Shown here: one piece after another, positions 16,741 through 25,727 of the stretch
Numbering within the stretch: position 1 is the stretch's first letter
How the letters are laid out: each line of letters starts with the position of its first letter
Assembly: GCA_041397645.1 (NCBI GenBank)
Contig: JAWKWE010000004.1
Location: 310,001-374,000 of the forward strand
DNA length: 64,000 bases
Source: Hyphomicrobiaceae bacterium
GTDB taxonomy: Bacteria > Pseudomonadota > Alphaproteobacteria > Rhizobiales > Hyphomicrobiaceae
Direction of reading: 5' to 3'
The notes under the pieces: model-generated
What the model saw: the letters and a program-made list of their open reading frames with translations, nothing else
What the model was told of the DNA's origin: nothing
Database searches by the model: none
Position numbers and translations under genes: made by a program

Positions 16741-19518
16741 CTAGAACTTCATCTTTACGCCGCCGTAGATGGCGAAGGGTTGCGCTGGCGTGATGCTGCG
16801 CGGATCCGTCAGCGTCAGGCCCTGAGGCTCAGCCGCTTCGGTTGCTTCAGCCGTGTCGTAGAACGTTCCGAACAAACCGTAACGGCGATCGAACGCATTC
16901 TTGATCAAACCATAGATCTGCACATTCTCGCTGACATCATAAGACGTGTTGAGATCGACGCGGGTGTAACCTGCCAGCTTGGCATTGTTGTTGGCTTCGT
17001 CACCGAAGAAATACTGGCCTGAGACCGCGACAAGATCCGAGCCGAACTTCCATTGTGGCGTGAGCCAATATTGGAAGCCTGCCTTGAAGCGATTTTTCGG
17101 AATGCCGGGCAAGTTGTCACCTGCGCTCACGAAGTTGCAATTGACGTCATCGTCTTCGTCGGTGCCGGGGCACGGCTCAGCGCCTGGCGTGTTTGGCGCC
17201 GGGAGGATCAGGTTGGTCTCGAAAGTCGCGTCCACGTAGGCATACGATGCGTAGGCCGAGAACCGCTCGTTCTGATAACCGACGGCCGCCTCGACGCCCT
17301 GACGCAGCGTATCGCCCGCATTTAGGAAGTAACCCCGGCCGGTCGTGGTTGCAGCGACGTTCAAGATGTCATCGGTATTCAAAGTATGGAAGTAGCCCAG
17401 GCTCCAAGTCAGCCGCTGCCCATCCCATGACTTGTGTTCGCCGCGCAGGCCCGCTTCCCAGGTTCTCGAAACAACCTGATTCAAAGGCGGGTCGTCGGTC
17501 AGGAAGCTTTCGATCAGACACGGGTTTTCTGGTTCTGCGCAACCAAGTTCGGCAGCAGTCGGCGCTCGATTGGCTTCCGAATAGCTTCCATAGACCGAGA
17601 CGCCGTAGCCGAGTTTGTACGTCGCGCCCGCCATCGGATTGAAGCGGTCGTACTTGTTGGTGGTGTTCAGCTCCGGGAAGTCCCCGGTCAGATCGGTGAG
17701 CTTGATGGTCGCGTTATTGTAGCGTCCGCCCACTGTCACTGCGAGAGCGTCGGTAACATCAAGGGTGTTGGAGAAATAAATACCGTAATAATCGTTCTCT
17801 GAAGTCAGATCACGCGGCAGCAGATCGTCAGGCCCCCCGACGACAATCCCCGAACCGGTGACAACGAAGCGGTCTCCCACAGTCCCCAATTCAGACGATG
17901 TCTGGTAGCTCACCTTGCCGTGATCGTAGCTGACGCCGACGAGGAATTGATTGGGCCGGTCAAAAATCCGGGCCCTCTCCACGAGCTGTGCGCTGCCGCC
18001 ATAACTTTCCGCGTCCTGCGTAATGCGCTCGAGTGACCCGAGAGGACTCGACACGTCATCCTCTGTGACGAAGTTCCCGTTGCTGTCCGTGACACGTTCT
18101 TCGGGAGCATCATCGCCGGGCAAGCACAGGAAACCAGCGTTGGCGGGATCCTCGCATTCGCCGACTTCGGTCAAATTTCCGTCGAGCACATTCTGCTTGA
18201 ACTTACGATAGTAGGTCAGGCCCGAGAACGACAGCGTATCGGTCACCTGCACACTGCCGCGAAGCGAGGGCATCAGCACTTCGTATTCCGTGTCCTGCGG
18301 ACTGGTGAAGGTGCGACTCCAATCCATAGCAAGCAGCTCTACCGGCGCGGCCGTCACGACACCGGCGTCACTCTTTGCGCCGTTGAAGCTGAAATGCAGC
18401 TCCGCTACGTCGTTCTTGAAGCCGAGGTCGGTGTACATGCGCTTGATCTGCGCCTCCGAGAAGTCTCGGAAACCATCCTCGGCAAGATACTCGCCAGCCG
18501 CGTAAGCGGAGAAGTTGCCACTGCGGGCACCCGCTTCAGCTGAGATCTGGCGGCGGCCGAAGGAGCCACCCATCACGTCGATCGTAGCGCCCTGGTACTG
18601 GAACCCATCCTTCATGGTGATGGAGATTGCGCCGCCGATGGCGTTCAAACCAAACACGGGGTTGGCGCCGACAACTGCGATGTCGCTGATAGCAATCGCT
18701 GGCAGCGCGTCGAGGTTGACCGTGTCGCCGAACGCTTCGTTGATACGAATACCGTTCATATAGACCGCAAGGGCCTGCGAGCGTCCGCCGATGGGCGAGG
18801 CGTCAAAGCCGCGATAAGAAACGTCGGTGCGGAAGCTGCTGCCCGCAGTGTCAGACAGGATAATGCCGGGCACCTGCTGCTGAAGCGTGTTTTGGACCTG
18901 ACCGGACCCTTCACGCATGATCTGCGCGCCTGAAATTGTGCTGACCGCGCCGGGCACCTTCTCAAGCGGAATTTCGCTGCCGGCCAACGGCGACATCTTT
19001 ACCGGCGTATTCTCCGGCGACGGGCCCCCCGCAGGTGTCGGCAACGTAACTTGTTGAGGCGCCTCTTCCTGAGCAACGACGGGTGACGGCGGCGGCGATG
19101 CCGGGGCAGCAGCAGGCTTCGGTTTGGCTTTGGGCTGAGGCGCGGCCGCGACCGGGGTTGGCGCCGGCTTCTTCTTGGTGACGATCTCCGGCGGCTTTTC
19201 CTCAGGCGGTTTGGTTTCCGGGTTCGGCTGCGTCTGAATGATCTCTACTTCGGGCAATTGCTGCGTATTCCCGTTTGCAGCCGGTGCGGGGGTTCCTTGA
19301 GCCGCATCGCCTGTGGGAGGAGTCGATGGCGGCGTCTGTGCGGTGGGAGCCGACGGAGCCTCTGGAGCTGGAGCCGGAGTTTCAGTTGGAGCTGGCGGCG
19401 CTACTTCGCTAGTGGGCGGCGGCGTCTCTTGCGTGCCTTGCGCAAAGGCCCCAGGCGCCGCAGCCAGCAACGCGATCGTTGCGCCCGCAAGCATCCATGA
19501 CATATTGCGCGCTTTCAT
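16741..19518 (-). CDS. TonB-dependent outer-membrane receptor with proline-rich N-terminal extension
   Basis: A 925-residue outer-membrane active transporter. Start at 19518 gives a clear Sec signal (LAGATIALLAAAPGAFA). Unusually, about 150 residues rich in Pro, Ala, Glu and Lys follow, resembling the periplasm-spanning region of TonB itself; within it LPEVEIIQ resembles a TonB box. The plug then begins near EIPLEKVPGAVSTI, includes QQQVPGIILSDTAG, SYRGFD and GIRINEAFGD, and the 22-strand barrel ends in Phe (GGVKMKF). The substrate is not evident (iron chelate, cobalamin, sugar or metal possible); no riboswitch motif was seen upstream. It is divergent from the exbB-exbD-tonB genes, which likely energise it. 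Confidence 0.92.
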   Translation of the reverse strand: MKARNMSWMLAGATIALLAAAPGAFAQGTQETPPPTSEVAPPAPTETPAPAPEAPSAPTAQTPPSTPPTGDAAQGTPAPAANGNTQQLPEVEIIQTQPNPETKPPEEKPPEIVTKKKPAPTPVAAAPQPKAKPKPAAAPASPPPSPVVAQEEAPQQVTLPTPAGGPSPENTPVKMSPLAGSEIPLEKVPGAVSTISGAQIMREGSGQVQNTLQQQVPGIILSDTAGSSFRTDVSYRGFDASPIGGRSQALAVYMNGIRINEAFGDTVNLDALPAIAISDIAVVGANPVFGLNAIGGAISITMKDGFQYQGATIDVMGGSFGRRQISAEAGARSGNFSAYAAGEYLAEDGFRDFSEAQIKRMYTDLGFKNDVAELHFSFNGAKSDAGVVTAAPVELLAMDWSRTFTSPQDTEYEVLMPSLRGSVQVTDTLSFSGLTYYRKFKQNVLDGNLTEVGECEDPANAGFLCLPGDDAPEERVTDSNGNFVTEDDVSSPLGSLERITQDAESYGGSAQLVERARIFDRPNQFLVGVSYDHGKVSYQTSSELGTVGDRFVVTGSGIVVGGPDDLLPRDLTSENDYYGIYFSNTLDVTDALAVTVGGRYNNATIKLTDLTGDFPELNTTNKYDRFNPMAGATYKLGYGVSVYGSYSEANRAPTAAELGCAEPENPCLIESFLTDDPPLNQVVSRTWEAGLRGEHKSWDGQRLTWSLGYFHTLNTDDILNVAATTTGRGYFLNAGDTLRQGVEAAVGYQNERFSAYASYAYVDATFETNLILPAPNTPGAEPCPGTDEDDDVNCNFVSAGDNLPGIPKNRFKAGFQYWLTPQWKFGSDLVAVSGQYFFGDEANNNAKLAGYTRVDLNTSYDVSENVQIYGLIKNAFDRRYGLFGTFYDTAEATEAAEPQGLTLTDPRSITPAQPFAIYGGVKMKF

Positions 19519-19912
19519 TCCCAAATCCCCCAGACAATCCCCCGTCGACCTGAAATCCCCCCGGATCTGCAGTGGTCGCGAGTCGAATAAATCTGAATTC
19601 AATCAGCCTGCGTGGGACGATTGGGTCAAGCTGGTAACATTTCCCAAAAGACCGCTTGAAAGGCTTATGCAGGCCAGTGTTGCCCCCCTGCACCGGACAG
19701 CAGGAGTTTCGCGAAACGATTTCCGGAACTTGCGCCGTTTACGACCAGGAAAATATCTCGCTGCGCTGCACCGCAGCAGGAAATGCTCAGGGTCGCGGCA
19801 GCAACTTGATTCTTACTGAAAAAAAGCCATCGACCAGTTGCGGGTGCCGCCGCTATAACATCACGCGGAATTGCACGAAATTGCCCTGGTGCTGTCTCCT
19901 CAGGAACTCCAA
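19519..19912. other. Intergenic region between receptor gene and TonB-system operon
   Basis: Nearly 400 bases that must hold the divergent promoters of the receptor gene and the exbBD-tonB operon. Open frames here are Cys-rich or very basic and unlike coding sequence. I saw no Fur-like 19-bp palindrome and no cobalamin riboswitch core on either strand. The last part holds the ribosome site of the small frame at 19913. Confidence 0.6.
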
Positions 19913-20026
19913 ATGTTTGTTATTGAGGCGACATTGGGTGCGGAAATTGAGCAAGACCACAAGTCGAGTGCAATAGAGCGCACGGCAGATAAATCTGCAG
20001 CGGTAAGTGTCAAAGAAATAAAGTGA
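19913..20026 (+). CDS. Candidate small protein or leader peptide (37 residues)
   Basis: An ATG frame of 37 codons with a good Shine-Dalgarno (AGGA seven bases upstream) that ends in a TGA overlapping the GTG start of the next gene (GTGA), the arrangement of translational coupling. The peptide opens MFVIEATLGAEIEQDH, is acidic at first and then basic, and has no membrane segment. I do not recognise a family; it is not like the HemP peptides found beside some haem receptors. Coding status rests only on the ribosome site and the overlap. Confidence 0.4.
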   Translation: MFVIEATLGAEIEQDHKSSAIERTADKSAAVSVKEIK

Positions 20027-20502
20027 GTCTCAGAGTGTCAAAAAAAGCCTCAATTCAAAGCCGTACCCTGGCCTGCGCAGCTCTCACATCTGCCCTCCTC
20101 GCGACCTCGGCAATCGCAGCCGGAACCGACAGCACGCCGGCAGCGGCACCTCAGAGCGACATTGCTCTCGAACTCAACAAGCTTGAGCCCTACGACAAGG
20201 GCTGTCGCGCTTTCATCGTCGTCAACAACACGACGGACGTGACCTACCAGAGCTTCAAGCTCGATGTGGTCCTCTTCCAGAGCGACGGCGTGATCGGCCG
20301 GCGATTCGCGCTCGATCTTGCACCGCTCAAGCCCAAGAAACGCACCGTCAAGTTGTTCGAACTCGATGGTCAGGGCTGCGACAAGATCGGGTCGTTGCTG
20401 ATCAACGATGTGATGGAATGCAAAGCGGACTCCGGCGCCCAAGATGACTGCTTGCAGAAAATGACAACCTCGTCGCTCACCAGTGTCCAGATTTCGAAGT
20501 AA
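20023..20502 (+). CDS. Exported conserved hypothetical protein next to exbB
   Basis: A 159-residue protein with a basic N-terminus and Sec-type signal (LACAALTSALLATSAIAA), so the mature 125 residues should be periplasmic. The mature part has DKGCRAFIVVNNTTDVTYQSFKLD and a later GCDKIGS, MECKAD, DDCLQK: four Cys that could form two disulfides. Proteins of this kind sit upstream of TonB-system genes in related bacteria as I recall, but no function is known to me. GTG start 20023 overlaps the small frame's stop; GTG 20035 is an alternative. It is 12 bases ahead of exbB and probably part of the same operon. Confidence 0.75.
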   Translation: MSLRVSKKASIQSRTLACAALTSALLATSAIAAGTDSTPAAAPQSDIALELNKLEPYDKGCRAFIVVNNTTDVTYQSFKLDVVLFQSDGVIGRRFALDLAPLKPKKRTVKLFELDGQGCDKIGSLLINDVMECKADSGAQDDCLQKMTTSSLTSVQISK

Positions 20503-20514
20503 GGAACGACCGAA

Positions 20515-21225
20515 TTGGAACAGAACGTTGCGGCTGCCGCCCACGACTTTTCGCTCTATGGCATGTTCATGGGCGCCGACCCGATCGTGAAGGGGGTCAT
20601 GCTTATCCTTGCCCTTGCCTCGGTCATCTGTTGGGCCATCATTCTTGAAAAGATGGTGCGCATGTTCATGCTTCGCCGTGACTTGCGTGCGATGGAACAG
20701 TTCGCCAAATCTCCCTCAAACGTCGCCGAAACGCGCGGTTTGACCCGCACCCTGCTCGGCGCCGCCGAGAGCGAAGCGGTCGAAGGCGCCTCACGTGGCG
20801 AAGACCGCAGCGACGTCCGCGCCCGCCTGGAGCGCGCAATGCGAACCGCGCTTAAGACGCAACTTCAACGTATCGAAGCAGGTCTGCCGTTCCTTGCGAC
20901 TGTGGGATCCGCTGCCCCGTTCGTCGGCTTGTTCGGCACCGTTTGGGGCATCATGAATTCATTCACGGCTATTGCTCATGCGCAGGACACAAGCCTTGCG
21001 ACCGTGGCACCGGGCATCGCCGAAGCGTTGTTTGCCACCGCGCTAGGTCTGGCCGCCGCCATTCCCGCAGTCATGGCCTATAACCACTATGCCGTGAAAC
21101 TTGGTCGCGCGGCGGCACGCGCGGGTGATGCGATCGTCGAGATCGCCCGGCAGATCTCGCGGCCCGCCGATTTAGGTCCGGTCAAAGCGTCCGTTGAACC
21201 CTTGCGCGCAGGGATGGCCCACTGA
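20515..21225 (+). CDS. exbB: Biopolymer transport protein ExbB (TonB-system energiser)
   Basis: A 236-residue MotA/TolQ/ExbB proton-channel protein of the inner membrane. Three TM helices: about residues 22-44 (MLILALASVICWAIILEKM), near 128-150 (FLATVGSAAPFVGLFGTVWGIM, the family signature) and near 165-190 (GIAEALFATALGLAAAIPAVMAYNH). Start is a TTG with AAGGA nine bases upstream. It overlaps exbD by one base (TGATG). With ExbD it uses the proton gradient to drive TonB and so the receptor next door. TolQ is an alternative family name, but the tonB gene following exbD and the receptor divergent argue for ExbB. Confidence 0.92.
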   Translation: MEQNVAAAAHDFSLYGMFMGADPIVKGVMLILALASVICWAIILEKMVRMFMLRRDLRAMEQFAKSPSNVAETRGLTRTLLGAAESEAVEGASRGEDRSDVRARLERAMRTALKTQLQRIEAGLPFLATVGSAAPFVGLFGTVWGIMNSFTAIAHAQDTSLATVAPGIAEALFATALGLAAAIPAVMAYNHYAVKLGRAAARAGDAIVEIARQISRPADLGPVKASVEPLRAGMAH

Positions 21226-21683
21226 TGGGTATGGCAGCACAAACCACATCCTCGGATTCTGAAGAGGGTGGCTATCGGCCGATGGCCGAGATCAACATCA
21301 CACCCATGGTCGATGTGATGCTGGTTCTGCTCATCATCTTCATGGTTGCCGCTCCTTTGATGGTGTCCGGTGTTCCGGTGCAATTGCCGAAGACGTCGGC
21401 GGCCAAGGTCGCGCCAACGCGAAAGCCCATGGTCGTGACGATGACCGGCGACGGCCGCCTCCAGATTCGTAACGATTTCGTCTCGCGTGACCAGCTCATT
21501 CCTCGACTTGCCGCCATCAAGGCGGAAGAAGGCGATGGCATCGTCTACGTGCGCGCAGACAGCAAACTTGCCTATGGCGAAGTGATGCAGATCCTCGGCG
21601 AGGTCGGCCAGTCCGGCTTCTCTCGGGTGTCTCTTCTCTCCAACCGCCTTCAGGCTCAGCCGGCTCCGGCGGGGCAGAACTAA
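21225..21683 (+). CDS. exbD: Biopolymer transport protein ExbD
   Basis: A 152-residue protein with a short cytosolic N-terminus, a single TM helix (residues about 28-48) that begins with the conserved Asp30 in PMVDVMLVLLIIF, the proton-conducting residue of the ExbD/TolR family, and a periplasmic domain ending after LSNRLQ. Length and motif are normal. Its ATG overlaps the exbB stop, so the two products are made in coupled amounts; tonB follows after 18 bases. Confidence 0.92.
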   Translation: MGMAAQTTSSDSEEGGYRPMAEINITPMVDVMLVLLIIFMVAAPLMVSGVPVQLPKTSAAKVAPTRKPMVVTMTGDGRLQIRNDFVSRDQLIPRLAAIKAEEGDGIVYVRADSKLAYGEVMQILGEVGQSGFSRVSLLSNRLQAQPAPAGQN

Positions 21684-21701
21684 AGGCAACACGACTTTAT
21701 T

Positions 21702-22436
21702 ATGAACCTCATTCGCGCCACCGCTGTTGCTATATCGGCCCTCGTTCACGCATCGTTGGGATACAGCTTTGCGCAACATGAGCCCTCGCCGACTGTCGTC
21801 TCGTTCGAAAAAGGTGAGGGCGAGGATGTTCTGACCGTCGAGCAGGGCATCGCGATTGAGGGCCTCGCCAAACTCGGCAACGATATGGAGACGATCGAGA
21901 CCGCCGAGGTGACGCCTGTCGACCCGGTCACACCGCCGCCACCTATCGAAGAGGTCAAGCCGGTCGACGAACTATCGGAAGCGATCACGTCTGAGCAGAG
22001 CAAGGTCGAAGACAACATCGTCAAACTCGACGAACCGCCTCCACCCGAAGCGCAGCAGGAAAAGCCACCCGAGCAGGTTCAGCCCGTACAGCAGCCGCAG
22101 CAGGTCGCAATCCTTTCGGAACAAAGCTCAGGCGAGGCCAAGGTCGCTGGCGATGCGACGGCGCGCATGGAATACCTCGGCAAGCTTCGCAACGTGCTCG
22201 AACGAGCCAAAGTGAACCCGCGCTCGCGCCAGGCAGGCACCGTCGTCGTCAAATTCAAGATCGGAACCGACGGCCAATTGATGTCGCGCGAGATCACGAC
22301 GAGTTCAGGCTCGAAGGTCCTCGACGATGCCGCGCTGGCCGCGCTCGACCGCGCAGCCCCCTTCCCCTCCATGCCGGCGGAAGTTGCTGATGAACCTCTC
22401 GTCGTGTCCGTTCCGTTTAAGTTCATCACGCGCTGA
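21702..22436 (+). CDS. tonB: Energy transducer TonB
   Basis: A 244-residue protein: N-terminal membrane anchor (residues about 5-24) containing the conserved Ser/His face (SALVHASL), an acidic then Pro/Gln/Glu-rich periplasmic spacer (about 70-135, with PPPPIEE and PPPPEAQQ), and a C-terminal TonB domain (about 150-244) with YLGKLRNVLERAK and GTVVVKFKIGTDGQL. The order exbB-exbD-tonB and the close spacing make one inner-membrane complex that contacts TonB boxes of outer-membrane receptors. No terminator is obvious in the next 250 bases. Confidence 0.92.
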   Translation: MNLIRATAVAISALVHASLGYSFAQHEPSPTVVSFEKGEGEDVLTVEQGIAIEGLAKLGNDMETIETAEVTPVDPVTPPPPIEEVKPVDELSEAITSEQSKVEDNIVKLDEPPPPEAQQEKPPEQVQPVQQPQQVAILSEQSSGEAKVAGDATARMEYLGKLRNVLERAKVNPRSRQAGTVVVKFKIGTDGQLMSREITTSSGSKVLDDAALAALDRAAPFPSMPAEVADEPLVVSVPFKFITR

Positions 22437-22624
22437 CGCTTGAGAACGCCGAAGACACGAACGACCGCGATCCCCCTCCTGTGACGCAGTAAATTTGGCT
22501 GACAGCCCCCTGTCGCCGAGCAGCGGCCGATATGCAACACCTATCTAAAAACATATAATCCTGGCAAAAAGTGTTCTTGCGTCCCTGAAATTCCGCCTGC
22601 CCGCAGACGCTCTTCGGACACTAA

Positions 22625-22639
22625 TTAACCATGCATTAG
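22625..22639 (+). promoter_or_regulatory. CtrA-like box ahead of the histidine kinase gene
   Basis: TTAACCAT-GCA-TTAGC: the first half equals the CtrA half-site TTAACCAT, and the second (TTAG) lies at the standard seven-base spacing with one mismatch. It ends 56 bases before the kinase start codon. Confidence 0.45.
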
Positions 22640-22695
22640 CTGACGGCCGATAGGCTCAGTTCAAACAAATTGCGCGGCGTGGCAGCGGAACGTCC

Positions 22696-23574
22696 ATGAT
22701 CAACGGGGCCTTCGGAAACTCAAAGACCAACTCACTGATGAGCGAATATTCCTCGCTCCTCGGCGATGCCGTCTTGCGCCATCGCGCCCGCATCGCCGAG
22801 CACTCTGCCCGTATCGAGGCCGAACTAGCCAGCAAAGTCAAAAGCGAGTTCATAGCCAATATGAGCCACGAGCTCAGGACGCCGCTGAACACGATCATCG
22901 GCTTCTCTAGGCTTTTGTCGGAACACGATAAACGCACGCTGCCAAATAATGAGATCGTGGAGTACGCAACGCTGATCAACGACGCGGCAGGCCACCTGCT
23001 GTCGGTAATCAACGACATTCTCGACATCTCCAAGATCCAAAGCGGCCGCTATACCCTCGACAGCAGCGAGATTAGCGTCGACGAGATCATTCAGAACTCG
23101 ATCACGACCTTCCGTCTGATGGCGAGCGAAGCCGGAGTGACGCTCATTCCAGTTGTCGCCGTCGACCTTCCCACGGTTCGGGGCGATCCGGTCAAGTTGC
23201 GGCAGATCTTCACCAACCTCATTTCGAACGCCATCAAGTTCACGCCGCGCGGCGGCAGCGTTACCATCGAAGCGCTCCGCGCGAACCACGGTGGCGTAGG
23301 ATTACTCATTCGAGACACCGGCGTCGGCATGAGCCCGGAAGAAATCTCGGTGGCATTAACCCCCTTCGGCCAAGTCGATGGCAGCCGCTCGCGCTGGCGA
23401 GAAGGCACCGGCCTGGGCCTGCCGATCGCAAAGGCACTCGTAGAGCTTCACGGCGGGACGATCGAAATTCGCTCCGAAAAGGGGCAAGGAACCGAGGTCG
23501 CCATCACACTTCCTTCCCGTAACAGCGTCGTGGCCGTCTCCGACAGTCAATTCTCACCCGATCAACACTTCTAG
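22696..23574 (+). CDS. Soluble sensor histidine kinase (orphan)
   Basis: A 292-residue HisKA/HATPase_c kinase without TM helices or a recognisable sensor domain; only about 45 residues of helical sequence precede the H-box. Seen: phosphorylated His58 in SHELRTPLN, N-box FTNLISNAIKF, G1 box RDTGVGM, F-box-like TPFGQVDG and G2 box GTGLGLPIAK. The H-box resembles those of the alphaproteobacterial DivJ/PleC/PdhS group. No response regulator gene is adjacent. The CtrA-like box upstream fits a cell-cycle link, but this is inference. Alternatively it might sense through the N-terminal helix or act with a partner. The downstream HerA gene follows after 35 bases and may be co-transcribed. Confidence 0.88.
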   Translation: MINGAFGNSKTNSLMSEYSSLLGDAVLRHRARIAEHSARIEAELASKVKSEFIANMSHELRTPLNTIIGFSRLLSEHDKRTLPNNEIVEYATLINDAAGHLLSVINDILDISKIQSGRYTLDSSEISVDEIIQNSITTFRLMASEAGVTLIPVVAVDLPTVRGDPVKLRQIFTNLISNAIKFTPRGGSVTIEALRANHGGVGLLIRDTGVGMSPEEISVALTPFGQVDGSRSRWREGTGLGLPIAKALVELHGGTIEIRSEKGQGTEVAITLPSRNSVVAVSDSQFSPDQHF

Positions 23575-23609
23575 TCGCAGGTTTGCGCCGTCCTTAGGAA
23601 CTTGAGGTA

Positions 23610-25673
23610 ATGCAGTCTTCTTCTCCGACCACAGTGAAGGGCTCCCTTCCCGTGCGTGACGCCTCCATCGGCCGTATCGTCTCCGTCACCGGCTCGAAGG
23701 CCATCGTCCTTCTGGACGGCCAGCAAGACGGGCGGCCGCGTTCGCTCAATGACCGCCCCGAAATGGGCACCCTGTTGGCGATCGACACGGCAAACACGAT
23801 CGTGTTCGCAATCGTCTCGGCGCTCAGCGTTCCGGTTCCGGCGCAGCGCGAAGGCGACGCCGAAATCTGGATTGCAGAATTGGGCCTCGTCGGCGAGCTG
23901 TGGAAGAACAGCGAAAACAGTCAGACCAGCTTCAATCGCGGCGTCACCATCTATCCTGCTCTTGGCGACCGCGTGCGCGTGGCTTCCAAGGCGGAGCTGG
24001 AGACTGCCTTCTGCGGCGACACCGAACGTTCCGTCCGCGTGGGCTGTATTCGTCAGGATGCCTCGATCCCTGCCATGGTCCGGGTCGACGACCTGCTTGG
24101 CAAGCACTTCGCTATTCTTGGCACGACGGGTACCGGCAAATCCTGCACGACGGCGCTTGTTCTGCGCTCGATCTTGAGCAAGAACCCGGCCGCCCACATC
24201 GTCTTGCTTGATCCGCACAACGAATACGCAACTGCCTTTGGCGATTGGGCTGAAGTCATCTCACCCCGCAATATGCAGCTGCCGTTCTGGCTGTTGAACT
24301 TTGAAGAGATCGTCGAAGTCTTAATCGGCGATACCGAGCGCAAAGCCGAGATCGAGATCCTGCAAGAACTCATCCCGATCGCCAAGAGCCGCTACTCGTC
24401 CGGCCGCACCCAAGATAGCAACAAGATCCGCCGTGGCGTGCTCGACACAGGACGCTATACCGTTGATACGCCCGTTCCCTACCGCATCTCGGATCTGACC
24501 GGTCTGATCGACGAGCGCATGGGCAAGCTGGAAAACAAGCGCGACCTCGCACCCTATCGCCAGCTCAAATCCTGCATCGACACCATTTCGCAGGATGGCC
24601 GTTATGGCTTCATGTTCGGCTCGCTCACCGTTTACGACGGTATGACCCAGGTGTTGGGCCGCATCTTCCGCGTTCCCGTCAACCACAAGCCGATCACCAT
24701 TCTCGAACTGACCGGCCTGCCCACCGAGATCGTCAATGTCGTCGTATCGGTATTGTGCCGGATGACGTTCGACTTCGCATTGTGGAGCGAAGGACAGGTT
24801 CCCGTCACCCTGGTGTGCGAGGAAGCGCATCGGTATGTTCCGGTGAATTCAACTCTGGGCTTTGAACCCTGTAAGCGGGCCATCGCTAAGATCGCCAAGG
24901 AAGGCCGCAAGTACGGCGCCTCGCTTTGCATCGTCACGCAGAGACCGGCCGAGATCGATCCGACCATTCTGTCTCAGTGCAACACTGTTTTTGCCCTGCG
25001 CATGTCGAACGACAAGGACCAGGCGATCGTGCAGTCGGCCGTCGCCGACACCGGTTCGGGCTTGCTTGAGTTCTTGCCCTCCTTAGGTCAGCGCGAAGCC
25101 ATCGCTTTCGGCGACGGCATGTCCCTGCCCGTGCGCATCAAGTTCGACGAACTCCCCAAGAACGCCCTGCCGCGGTCTTCCACAGCGCGCTTCTCCGAGA
25201 AGTGGCAGAAGTCGCTCGGCGACGAAGGCTTCCTGGAACAAGTGGTCGACCGCTGGCGTGCTTCCGGAATGGGTACCGGGGGAGACCTGTCGTCTCAGAT
25301 GGCCATGATGGCCGACGCTATGGAGATCAATCATAGCCACGGTGACGATGCAGAGTCTGAAGCGCAAGGACACGCTCAGCCAAACGGCTTTGGCGGCGGC
25401 AGCGCCTACGATAGCCCAGCATCGCCAGCCACTGCGCAGCCCGGACATGGAAGCCCAAATACATTCGGGCGTTCTTCTGGACTAGCCCGCCGGGACCTGA
25501 GTGCCGGCCAATCGGCTCAGGGCTCAAGCCCTTATGCCAGCCGCGCTAATACTGGCGCGGAGCGCCGGGTTGCATCATCACAGCAGCCCATTGAACCAGC
25601 CGTGGCATCCGGCGCGGGCAATGGTGGCTCGCTGCGCTCCCTTCGCGAGCGCCTGATGCGAAACCAAACCTGA
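23610..25673 (+). CDS. HerA-like ATPase (DUF87 helicase/translocase)
   Basis: A 687-residue HerA/FtsK-superfamily ATPase. N-terminal HAS-barrel-like region (about 1-150), Walker A GTTGTGKS at 171-178, helical insertion, Walker B region LVCEEAHRYVP near 400, and a sensor region with ITQRPAEIDP, as in HerA. Residues about 560-687 are low complexity, rich in Gly, Ser, Gln, Pro, and unlike the compact archaeal proteins. HerA family members translocate DNA, in archaea with the nuclease NurA in end resection; no nuclease gene lies next to this one. It follows the kinase gene closely and has a GAGG ribosome site. A terminator follows at 25728. The bacterial role is uncertain. Confidence 0.87.
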   Translation: MQSSSPTTVKGSLPVRDASIGRIVSVTGSKAIVLLDGQQDGRPRSLNDRPEMGTLLAIDTANTIVFAIVSALSVPVPAQREGDAEIWIAELGLVGELWKNSENSQTSFNRGVTIYPALGDRVRVASKAELETAFCGDTERSVRVGCIRQDASIPAMVRVDDLLGKHFAILGTTGTGKSCTTALVLRSILSKNPAAHIVLLDPHNEYATAFGDWAEVISPRNMQLPFWLLNFEEIVEVLIGDTERKAEIEILQELIPIAKSRYSSGRTQDSNKIRRGVLDTGRYTVDTPVPYRISDLTGLIDERMGKLENKRDLAPYRQLKSCIDTISQDGRYGFMFGSLTVYDGMTQVLGRIFRVPVNHKPITILELTGLPTEIVNVVVSVLCRMTFDFALWSEGQVPVTLVCEEAHRYVPVNSTLGFEPCKRAIAKIAKEGRKYGASLCIVTQRPAEIDPTILSQCNTVFALRMSNDKDQAIVQSAVADTGSGLLEFLPSLGQREAIAFGDGMSLPVRIKFDELPKNALPRSSTARFSEKWQKSLGDEGFLEQVVDRWRASGMGTGGDLSSQMAMMADAMEINHSHGDDAESEAQGHAQPNGFGGGSAYDSPASPATAQPGHGSPNTFGRSSGLARRDLSAGQSAQGSSPYASRANTGAERRVASSQQPIEPAVASGAGNGGSLRSLRERLMRNQT

Positions 25674-25727
25674 GCTTGCTTTGATAACCATCTGCCGATC
25701 AAAGGTAAATCGTTCGGCACTTGCTCA

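Noticed and set aside
19519..19912. Cobalamin riboswitch or Fur box ahead of the TonB-dependent receptor.
   Set aside because: No conserved riboswitch core or Fur-like palindrome could be found on either strand.
19656..19976. Plus-strand frame of 106 codons between the receptor gene and exbB operon.
   Set aside because: Cys- and Arg-rich composition, no ribosome site, and overlap with the better-supported 37-codon frame.
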